Shown: positions 1 to 5,179 of the stretch, piece after piece
Position numbering within the stretch: position 1 is the first letter of the stretch
Layout of the letters: each line of letters begins with the position of its first letter
Origin: an uncultured Lachnospiraceae bacterium
GTDB taxonomy: Bacteria > Bacillota > Clostridia > Lachnospirales > Lachnospiraceae
DNA: 6,612 nucleotides
Assembly (NCBI GenBank): GCA_945827765.1
Contig: CALZPS010000088.1
Location: forward strand, 1-6,612
Reading direction: 5' to 3'
Notes under the pieces: generated by a model
The model's input: only the letters and a program-made list of their open reading frames with translations
Database searches by the model: none
Told to the model about the DNA's origin: nothing
Program-made: the position numbers and the translations under genes

Positions 1-45
1 ACACAAGGAGTATCGTCGGCAGCGTCAGATGTGTATAAGAGACAG
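1..45 (+). other. Illumina Nextera i5 adapter left in the assembly (artefact)
   Basis: Positions 13-45 match the 33-base Nextera Read 1 transposase adapter without a mismatch, ending in the 19-base Tn5 mosaic end AGATGTGTATAAGAGACAG at 27-45. Positions 5-12 (AAGGAGTA) match the Nextera i5 index known as S507/N507, and positions 1-4 (ACAC) match the last bases of the P5 oligonucleotide. The order P5, index, transposase adapter is that of a library molecule end, so this is untrimmed adapter and not genomic DNA. It marks a contig end. Any protein start in this stretch, such as the GTG at 31 that gives MYKRQ, is artificial. The adapter and index identities come from memory of the published oligos. 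Confidence 0.97.
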
Positions 46-246
46 GTATTAGAGACAGATATTCTGGAAGCCGAAATAACCAAACGAGTGACTGCTGAAG
101 TGACTGCTGAAGTGACTGCTGAAGTGACTGCGCAAAACCAGCTTGCAACCATTCGCCAGTTATATTCCAAATTAAAGGATGAACGTCAGGTTGCGGATTT
201 ACTGGATTTACCTTTTGAGACAATTCAGAATGCCATAACAGTATAA
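46..246 (+). pseudogene. 3' fragment of an Rpn/PD-(D/E)XK nuclease-like protein (5' end lost at contig end)
   Basis: This is an open frame of 66 codons ending at TAA 244-246. It has no start of its own, because the frame runs upstream only into adapter sequence. The product begins VLETDILEAEITKR, continues with VTAE tetrapeptides, and ends with a short helical region (LATIRQLYSKLKDERQVADL, then LDLPFETIQNAITV). This architecture, a charged repetitive linker followed by a small helical C-terminus, is common at the end of Rpn family recombination-promoting nuclease/putative transposase proteins (YhgA-like) in Lachnospiraceae. The catalytic PD-(D/E)XK core would lie upstream and is absent, so the family call is inference from the tail alone. 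It is convergent with the xylB operon and shares a terminator with it. It is truncated by the assembly, not necessarily broken in the genome. Confidence 0.5.
88..135 (+). repeat. 12-bp tandem repeat (VTAE-coding), three perfect copies plus a diverged fourth
   Basis: The unit GTGACTGCTGAA occurs perfectly at 88-99, 100-111 and 112-123. A fourth copy at 124-135 diverges in its last third (GTGACTGCGCAA). The unit is in frame with the gene fragment and encodes Val-Thr-Ala-Glu. Such in-frame units can change copy number by slippage without breaking the frame. Confidence 0.9.
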
Positions 247-259
247 AGGAACAAAACAA

Positions 260-303
260 AAAAATGCGGAGCCACACCGTTTTTGATATGGTTCCGCATT
301 TTT
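260..303. terminator. Bidirectional intrinsic terminator
   Basis: TGCGGAGCCA (265-274) pairs with TGGTTCCGCA (289-298), a 10-bp stem with one G-T wobble. It is extended by A260-264 pairing with T299-303, around a 14-base loop. The plus strand has a T-run at 299-303 and the minus strand a T-rich tract complementary to 251-264. The hairpin can therefore end the Rpn-like gene (stop at 246) and also stop leftward transcription from the xylB operon. It lies between convergent genes, as expected for a shared terminator. Confidence 0.85.
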
Positions 304-316
304 ATATTTCTTTTTC

Positions 317-436
317 CTACCTTTCCAGCGTAAACGATTCCAAATCCAGCATTCCCTTACCCGTGAATATAAAATACAGCGGTTTAACTCCCTTAATTTC
401 CGGCAGCGTTGTTGTCCAGTTCCGGGAATAATTCCT
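317..436 (-). pseudogene. Remnant of a CBM6-like carbohydrate-binding module, C-terminal end only
   Basis: On the minus strand a frame is open from 436 down to a TAG at 319-317. Its last 34 residues begin NWTTTLPEIKG, then VKP, then LYFIFTGKGMLDLESFTL, then ER. This is the typical C-terminal strand pattern of family 6 carbohydrate-binding modules: a W..v.lp.i.Gvh.lyf.F.G stretch closing with an LD...F.L strand. It has no start codon or ribosome binding site, and a TGA at 439-437 closes the frame upstream, so it is a gene remnant. It lies in the +1 frame relative to xylB and overlaps the last xylB codons. CBM6-like homology probably begins near 418, where XylB-like sequence ends. The likely origin is a deletion joining the xylB 3' end to the tail of a xylanase or arabinofuranosidase-type gene. 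The family call is by pattern recognition only. Confidence 0.65.
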
Positions 437-1880
437 TCACCGTCGGATAAATCTTCTGAAACCGCTGATATCTGTCCTCATACTTTGCCACAAGCTCCGG
501 CTCCGGCTCCACCGTATCAATGACTTTTACCAGTTTATCCGCTGCCTCTTCCACACTTGCGAACTCACCGCAGCCGACCGCTGCCAGAATTGCACCACCA
601 TAACCCGGTCCTTCCTCGCTCTCGATGACATCCACCTTCAGATTCATCACATTGGCAATGATTTTCTTCCACAACGGACTTTTTGCGCCTCCGCCGCAAA
701 TTTTCGTACGCTCAATCTTGATTCCCAGACTTCTTGCGACCTCCAGTGAATCACGCAGTCCAAACGCCACGCCTTCCAATACCGCCTGTGTCATTTCCTC
801 ACGAGTCGTATCCATCGTCATGCCGATAAATGTTGCCCTCGCCAGCGGATCATTGTGCGGTGAACGCTCGCCCATCAGGTACGGCAGATAATAAACATGA
901 TTCTCTCCCAGCTTGGTGATATTCTCCTGCTCTTTTGCGTATTCCTTTGTCTGCAGGATCTCATCCATCCACCACTTGTTGCAGGATGCTGCACTCAGCA
1001 TACAGCCCATCAGATGGAAATTGCCGTCCGCATGATCAAACGAATGCAGAGCATTGTTCTCATCCACACCAAAGGACTTGCTGGATATAAAAATCGTGCC
1101 TGAGGTTCCCAGCGAAATGTTGCAACGCCCGTCACCAACTGTTCCCGTGCCGACCGCTGCTGCTGCGTTGTCGCCCGCTCCGGCAATAATCTTTACCGTT
1201 TCCGGCAGTCCCAGTGTTTTTGCCAGTTCCGGTTTCAGTGTGCCGACCACTTCATAGCTTTCAAACAATTGCGGCAGCTGTGCCTCTGTCACACCACAGA
1301 TTTCCATCATTTCTTTCGACCAGCATTTATTCTTCACATCCAGAAGGAGCATACCTGACGCATCGGAATAGTCAGTACAGTGTACGCCGCTCAAACAATA
1401 TGCCAGATAATCCTTCGGCAGCATAATTTTCTCTATTCTTGCAAAATTTTCCGGTTCATTCTCTTTCATCCAGAGAATCTTCGGAGCCGTAAAGCCTGCA
1501 AATGCAATGTTCGCCGTATATTCGGACAATTTATCTTTGCCAATCACATTGTTCAGGTAGTCCGTCTCTTTCGTCGTTCTTCCATCGTTCCACAGAATCG
1601 CCGGGCGAATTACGTTATCCTCTTTGTCGAGCACCACCAGACCATGCATCTGTCCGCCGAAACTGATGCCTGCGACCTGACTCTTATCGCAGTCCTTCGT
1701 CAACTCAATCATACCCTCAACTGACTGTGCATACCAGTCCTCCGGTGCCTGCTCAGACCAGCCCGGATGCGGGAAACTCAAAGCATATTCTTTGGATACA
1801 ATATTATGAATCGCGCCCTTTTCATCCATCAGCAGCAACTTGACCGCCGATGTTCCCAAATCTACACCTATATAAAGCAT
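393..1880 (-). CDS. xylB: Xylulokinase (FGGY family)
   Basis: This 495-residue cytoplasmic kinase should phosphorylate D-xylulose with ATP to give D-xylulose 5-phosphate for the pentose phosphate pathway. The N-terminal FGGY domain opens with IGVDLGTSAVKLLLMD (residues 4-19). It has GGQMHGLVVLD (75-85), the xylulokinase substrate-site signature, and ILWNDGRT (95-102). The catalytic base is D237 in GAGDNAAAAVGTG. The C-terminal domain has YLPYLMGERSPHNDP (331-345) and the nucleotide-binding GGGAKSPLW (396-404). Length fits the family. The start is supported by AAGGAGG (1893-1887) six bases before the ATG. It is the last gene of the operon, 79 bases after the isomerase. The native family-like sequence ends near VKELFPEL; the final DNNAAGN is encoded by DNA that in another frame reads as a CBM6-like tail, so the C-terminus looks acquired. 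D-xylulose specificity is well supported, but some relatives also use D-ribulose. Confidence 0.93.
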   Translation of the reverse strand: MLYIGVDLGTSAVKLLLMDEKGAIHNIVSKEYALSFPHPGWSEQAPEDWYAQSVEGMIELTKDCDKSQVAGISFGGQMHGLVVLDKEDNVIRPAILWNDGRTTKETDYLNNVIGKDKLSEYTANIAFAGFTAPKILWMKENEPENFARIEKIMLPKDYLAYCLSGVHCTDYSDASGMLLLDVKNKCWSKEMMEICGVTEAQLPQLFESYEVVGTLKPELAKTLGLPETVKIIAGAGDNAAAAVGTGTVGDGRCNISLGTSGTIFISSKSFGVDENNALHSFDHADGNFHLMGCMLSAASCNKWWMDEILQTKEYAKEQENITKLGENHVYYLPYLMGERSPHNDPLARATFIGMTMDTTREEMTQAVLEGVAFGLRDSLEVARSLGIKIERTKICGGGAKSPLWKKIIANVMNLKVDVIESEEGPGYGGAILAAVGCGEFASVEEAADKLVKVIDTVEPEPELVAKYEDRYQRFQKIYPTVKELFPELDNNAAGN

Positions 1881-1907
1881 CGTATTCCTCCTTATCGCTT
1901 ATCTGAT

Positions 1908-1935
1908 AAAAGGCGGTGCTTACGCGCCGCCCCTT
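1908..1935 (-). terminator. Intercistronic GC-rich hairpin between the isomerase gene and xylB
   Basis: On the minus strand GGCGG (1931-1927) pairs with CCGCC (1916-1912). After one C-A mismatch, GC/GC closes a GTAA loop (1923-1920), a GNRA-type tetraloop. The outer AAGG (1935-1932) can pair with TTTT (1911-1908). A short T-run followed by ATC ends the structure. This could be a weak intrinsic terminator that lowers xylB expression, or a stabilising or processing hairpin. The T-tract is short, so full termination is unlikely. Confidence 0.55.
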
Positions 1936-1959
1936 ATGAAATCATTCATGCTGCGTGAC

Positions 1960-3444
1960 TTATTTCCACGGGTTCTCCGTAGGATATCTCACGCCTGCCG
2001 GCTGATTGTAACCAATCTCTTCCACCGGAACCCCGACATATTTGAACACTTCAAACAATGCTTTGCCGTAGTTGCCGAATGCCACTGCACCGTGATGCGG
2101 GAAGTTCTTCTCAATCAATACATGGCGATAGAATCTGCCCATCTCCGGAATTGCAAAAATACCGATTGCTCCAAAGGAACGTGTTGCTACCGGCAGCACC
2201 TCGCCCTGTGCAATATATGCGCGCAGCTTGCAGTCTGCTGTGCTCTGCAGACGGAAGAACGTGATGTCGCCCGGCTTGATGTCTCCTTCGAGTGTTCCCT
2301 GTGTTACCTCCTCCGGTAAGGAACGAGCCATAATCAGCTGATACTTCATTTCGCAGAAGGACAATTTGCCGGATGCGGTATTGCCACAGTGGAATCCCAT
2401 AAAAGTATCCTTGTGAGTATATGGGTATTTGCCTTCGATATCTTCTTTATACATATCTGCCGGCACACTGTTATTGATGTCAAGCAATGTCACGGTGTCT
2501 TCACTGACAACAGTTCCGATAAACTCGCTGAGCGCTCCGTAAATATCTACTTCGCAGGAAACCGGGATGCCCTGTGCAGTCAGACGGCTGTTTACATAGC
2601 AAGGCACAAATCCAAACTGGGTCTGGAATGCAGGCCAGCATTTTCCGGCGATTGCCACATATTTTCTATATCCCTTATGATCTCTTACCCAATCCTTCAG
2701 GGTCAGTTCGTACTGTGCCAGTTTGCTCAGAATTTCCGGTTTCCTATTGCCTGCGCCAAGCTCTTCTTCCATCTCTTTTACAAGTGCCGGAATTCTTTCA
2801 TCCCCTGCATGCTTGTTAAATGCCTCAAACAAGTCAAGCTCGGAGTTTTCCTCAATCTCTACACCCAGATTAAAAAGCTGCTGAATCGGTGCATTACAAG
2901 CAAGGAAATTCAGAGGTCTCGGGCCAAAGCTGATGATTTTCAAGCTGTTCAGTCCGATAATTGCTCTGGCAATCGGACGGAACTCATAAATCATATCTGC
3001 ACATTCCTCAGCAGTTCCTACCGGATACTCCGGAATATAAGCTTTCACTCCGCGCAGTTTCAAGTTGTAGCTGGCATTGAGCATACCACAGTATGCATCA
3101 CCTCTGCCCTGAATCAGATTGTCTCCACGCTCCTCTGCTGCTGCCACAAACATCTTCGGTCCGTCAAAATGTTTTGCAAGCAATGTCTCGGAAATCTCAG
3201 GTCCGAAGTTGCCAAGATATACTACCAGCGCATTACATCCTGCTGCTTTGATGTCCTCCAGTGCCTGTACCATGTGAATCTCACTCTCCACGATACAGAT
3301 CGGACATTCGTAAATGCCGTCCTCACCATATTTTTCTTTGTACGCTTTCATCAATGCCTCACGTCTGGAAACAGACAGGCTTTCCGGGAAACAGTCTCTG
3401 CTGACTGCCACTACTCCGATTTTCAACTCTGGCATATTGCTCAT
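1960..3444 (-). CDS. L-fucose/L-arabinose isomerase family protein (aldose-ketose isomerase)
   Basis: This is a cytoplasmic, probably Mn-dependent aldose-ketose isomerase of 494 residues. The N-terminal Rossmann-like half carries KIGVVAVSRDCFPESL (8-23) and LVVYLGNFGPE (73-83). The C-terminal catalytic half has the acidic pair E298 in SCEVDIYGAL and D322 in LLDINNS. Their spacing of 24 equals that of Glu337 and Asp361 in E. coli FucI (numbers from memory). Histidines at 352 (GFHCGN) and 450/451 (FPHHGAVAFGNYG) are candidate metal or substrate ligands. It is about 100 residues shorter than E. coli FucI. The start at 3444 (MSNMPELK) is preferred: AGGTAGG lies nine bases upstream, while a TTG extension to 3504 has no convincing site. 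It sits between the DUF4867 gene and xylB. Substrate is unresolved: family members act on L-fucose, D-arabinose or L-arabinose, whereas the xylulokinase partner suggests D-xylulose as product. Confidence 0.85.
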   Translation of the reverse strand: MSNMPELKIGVVAVSRDCFPESLSVSRREALMKAYKEKYGEDGIYECPICIVESEIHMVQALEDIKAAGCNALVVYLGNFGPEISETLLAKHFDGPKMFVAAAEERGDNLIQGRGDAYCGMLNASYNLKLRGVKAYIPEYPVGTAEECADMIYEFRPIARAIIGLNSLKIISFGPRPLNFLACNAPIQQLFNLGVEIEENSELDLFEAFNKHAGDERIPALVKEMEEELGAGNRKPEILSKLAQYELTLKDWVRDHKGYRKYVAIAGKCWPAFQTQFGFVPCYVNSRLTAQGIPVSCEVDIYGALSEFIGTVVSEDTVTLLDINNSVPADMYKEDIEGKYPYTHKDTFMGFHCGNTASGKLSFCEMKYQLIMARSLPEEVTQGTLEGDIKPGDITFFRLQSTADCKLRAYIAQGEVLPVATRSFGAIGIFAIPEMGRFYRHVLIEKNFPHHGAVAFGNYGKALFEVFKYVGVPVEEIGYNQPAGVRYPTENPWK

Positions 3445-3522
3445 AATTATGTACCTACCTTTCATAATATTCATTATCTTGTTATGCTGAGATGTTGTGG
3501 TCAAACACCTTTGCCTTTAGCA

Positions 3523-4140
3523 TCATACTAACGTAATATTCTCTCCGCGCAGTCCGCAGAATGCGCCCTCAATGCCCGCTTCCGCATGGGCGATCAGCCA
3601 TTTATTTTTGGCGGTAATGAGTCTGTCCTCCCCGCTCTTTCCTGCCGGGAAAGTCAGTTCGGTATTCGTCCCTGCCGGGAGAATCACGACACAACGGAAA
3701 CCGCCTTCCGCTGCTGTACACGGTGCATAGTGCAATGTCGTCGCGTACACCTCAATGGCTGTTCCCGCCGGAACTAAAAACGCCTCGATTTTTGAGGTAT
3801 CATATGTATAGTCCGCCTCAATGTCCTGCTGCATACCAATCAGCAGAATCATGTCCGTCACTGCAATGTTAATCTCGCTGGAGCGATGATACTCCACCGC
3901 ATTCAGCTTATGGTTATCTCCATTGCAGTACCCAATCTGAATCGGGAGCCCGCCATATGCACGATTCTTGAAAACCTCTGCCACCGGCAGCGCCTCCAGT
4001 TCCTCCACAGATGGTACATAAATGACATCTTTCGGCAGCGGCGTATGCTCCATCTCTTTCAGGATACCGTCCAGTTCATATTCTGTAAGAACCTTACCGT
4101 ATTTTCCAAAAGATGCATCCGTCACTTTTTGAATCTTCAT
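3523..4140 (-). CDS. DUF4867 family cupin-like protein
   Basis: This 205-residue soluble protein has no signal peptide or membrane segment. The overall sequence and length are recognised as DUF4867, a family without an assigned function that is found mainly in Firmicutes. Residues 82-139 look like a cupin barrel: VEYHRSSEINIA (H85, E89), MILLIG (97-102), then IEAFLVPAGTAIEV (118-131) and LHYAPC (H137). This order (H...S.E, LLIG, AFLVPAG, H..P) recalls ureidoglycolate lyase (AllA)-type cupins, a resemblance seen by eye. H85, E89 and H137 are candidate metal or substrate ligands. It is the first gene of the operon with the FucI-family isomerase and XylB, 78 bases before the isomerase start. The start has AAGGAGG (4156-4150) nine bases upstream. 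Placement suggests a role in sugar conversion, such as an epimerase, mutarotase or lactone-acting enzyme, but this is inference. Confidence 0.8.
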   Translation of the reverse strand: MKIQKVTDASFGKYGKVLTEYELDGILKEMEHTPLPKDVIYVPSVEELEALPVAEVFKNRAYGGLPIQIGYCNGDNHKLNAVEYHRSSEINIAVTDMILLIGMQQDIEADYTYDTSKIEAFLVPAGTAIEVYATTLHYAPCTAAEGGFRCVVILPAGTNTELTFPAGKSGEDRLITAKNKWLIAHAEAGIEGAFCGLRGENITLV

Positions 4141-4149
4141 GGTAATCTT

Positions 4150-4156
4150 CCTCCTT
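4150..4156 (-). promoter_or_regulatory. Strong ribosome binding site of the DUF4867 gene
   Basis: On the minus strand AAGGAGG lies nine bases before the ATG at 4140. It fixes the start of the first operon gene and rules out treating the longer upstream reading frame, which starts at 4339 in another frame, as the gene. Confidence 0.85.
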
Positions 4157-4181
4157 CCTCAACTTTCCTGAGCCGGATAAT

Positions 4182-4203
4182 GCTTTCAAAACAATTTTGC
4201 AGC
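4182..4203 (-). other. Hairpin in the 5' leader of the catabolic operon
   Basis: CAAAA (4187-4191) and TTTTG (4195-4199) are a perfect inverted repeat with a three-base loop. GCT (4182-4184) and AGC (4201-4203) can extend it past a small internal bulge. It lies about 45-65 bases downstream of the predicted transcription start and 40 bases before the DUF4867 start codon. It is AT-rich and lacks a T-tract directly after it, so it is not a clear terminator. No known riboswitch class was recognised in this leader. Confidence 0.35.
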
Positions 4204-4252
4204 AATTCCCGCCCGAAAACATTATTTTGTTGATAATTACCTTTGTAATCTT

Positions 4253-4261
4253 AGTATAGCA
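4253..4261 (-). promoter_or_regulatory. Extended -10 promoter of the DUF4867-isomerase-xylB operon
   Basis: On the minus strand TGCTATACT (4261-4253) is an extended -10 element, with TG plus one base directly before TATACT. No good TTGACA-like -35 is present at 16-18 bases spacing. This is typical of promoters that depend on an activator, in keeping with the AraC genes just upstream. The predicted start near 4247 gives a leader of about 107 bases. Confidence 0.6.
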
Positions 4262-4316
4262 CCTTTTTTTGTCATTATCGACCAATAATTCACCCAAACA
4301 ATGGCACTTTTTTGTC
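4259..4316 (-). repeat. Direct repeat pair upstream of the operon promoter (candidate activator sites)
   Basis: On the minus strand GACAAAAAAGTGCC (4316-4303) recurs as GACAAAAAAAGGTGC (4273-4259), each followed by a base and then AT. The two copies are offset by 43 bases, close to four helical turns. The proximal copy runs into the extended -10. AraC-family activators commonly bind direct repeats on one helix face next to the promoter, so these are candidate sites. The A-run makes part of the match low in complexity. Confidence 0.4.
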
Positions 4317-4322
4317 TTTTTA

Positions 4323-5162
4323 TTACTTTTCACGTCCAATCTTATTTTTCTCTTTCCGATATTCGCTAGGCAGGATTCCGTACTTTTTCCGAAACACTTT
4401 AGAGAATGCCTTACTGTTCGGAAATCCGTGGTTCAAGGCAATCTCACTGATGGGATGCTCCGTATTCATCAGTTCTTTTGATGCATATTCCATCCGCACA
4501 TCCTGCAAATAGGTTTTGTAATTGATTCCGGCATATTTCTGGAACATTCTGGAAAGGTACGCCGGAGCATACCCAAAGATTTCCGAGAGCACTTCCAGCG
4601 ACAGATCTTCGGTATAATGTTCTTTGATATATGTCGTAATCGACGATAATCTGGATAGTTTTTTGTTTCTTTTGACCATATCTTCGTTTACTTCCAGTTC
4701 ACGGTATTTCGTCACCAACAGATAAAGCAGCATAAAATACTGGCTCTTCACCTTCATTTCATAGCCACACTGTTTCCCTCTATATCCCGCAAACATCTCA
4801 CCTATGATCTGCATAACAGTCTCATCCTGTATGTTGGAATCATGTGTAAAACGTACATACTGTTCCCCTGTAAAATAATCCTCAAATGTCTTAAGCGGAA
4901 TCTGCAGTACAACCGTTTGATTCGGTTTCGGAGACTGAATCGAGTGAATCTCATTTGAGTTCACAAGGATAAATTCTCCTGAACGCAGAGGGTGTCGTTC
5001 TTCATTGATAAAAAATGTCAGTTCCCCCTCAAAGACTGCAAAAATCTCAATTGAACGGTGCCAATGCTTTTCACGAAAATAATTGCCGCTGCTGCCCTCA
5101 AACAAAAACATTTTAAATGGTAAATCTTCATTTGGCATAATCAATTCATGGCTAAACTGCAT
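4323..5162 (-). CDS. AraC family transcriptional regulator (second of a tandem pair)
   Basis: This is a 279-residue cytoplasmic DNA-binding regulator. The N-terminal cupin-type sensor carries HWHRSIEIFAVFEGELTFFI (33-52) and the strand-turn LRSGEFILVNSNEIHSI (59-75). A helical linker follows. The C-terminal AraC DNA-binding domain has two helix-turn-helix units, about 187-208 (LSLEVLSEIFGYAPAYLSRM) and 237-262 (PISEIALNHGFPNSKAFSKV), ending PSEYRK. The start at 5162 is chosen because AGGGGGAG lies seven bases upstream. An in-frame ATG at 5183 (seven residues longer) overlaps the stop of the upstream regulator gene as ATGA and could be used by coupling, but its own site is weaker. No clear terminator separates it from the catabolic operon, so read-through is possible. 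Being next to sugar genes suggests a sugar-responsive activator; the ligand is unknown. Confidence 0.9.
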   Translation of the reverse strand: MQFSHELIMPNEDLPFKMFLFEGSSGNYFREKHWHRSIEIFAVFEGELTFFINEERHPLRSGEFILVNSNEIHSIQSPKPNQTVVLQIPLKTFEDYFTGEQYVRFTHDSNIQDETVMQIIGEMFAGYRGKQCGYEMKVKSQYFMLLYLLVTKYRELEVNEDMVKRNKKLSRLSSITTYIKEHYTEDLSLEVLSEIFGYAPAYLSRMFQKYAGINYKTYLQDVRMEYASKELMNTEHPISEIALNHGFPNSKAFSKVFRKKYGILPSEYRKEKNKIGREK

Positions 5163-5179
5163 GATCCGTCTCCCCCTTT

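Noticed and set aside
31..45. GTG start codon giving a protein beginning MYKRQ
   Set aside because: It lies inside the Tn5 mosaic end of the adapter, so it is not a genomic start.
3445..3504. N-terminal extension of the isomerase to a TTG at 3504
   Set aside because: The 20 extra residues are not family-like and the TTG lacks a good ribosome site, while ATG 3444 has one nine bases upstream.
2389..3531. 380-codon plus-strand frame antisense to the isomerase gene
   Set aside because: It mirrors a strongly family-like gene, its product (many Cys, His, Phe and Ser) resembles no family, and no ribosome site or operon context supports it.
4175..4188. Possible catabolite-responsive element (TGAAAGCATTATCC on the minus strand)
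   Set aside because: It has two mismatches to the cre consensus, one in the central CG, and lies deep in the leader; too weak to annotate.
4141..4252. Riboswitch in the 107-base leader of the DUF4867 gene
   Set aside because: Only a small AT-rich hairpin is seen; no conserved aptamer motif or terminator/anti-terminator pair was recognised.
4094..4339. 81-codon minus-strand frame across the operon leader
   Set aside because: It covers the promoter and leader and overlaps the DUF4867 start in another frame; its product is low in recognisable features.
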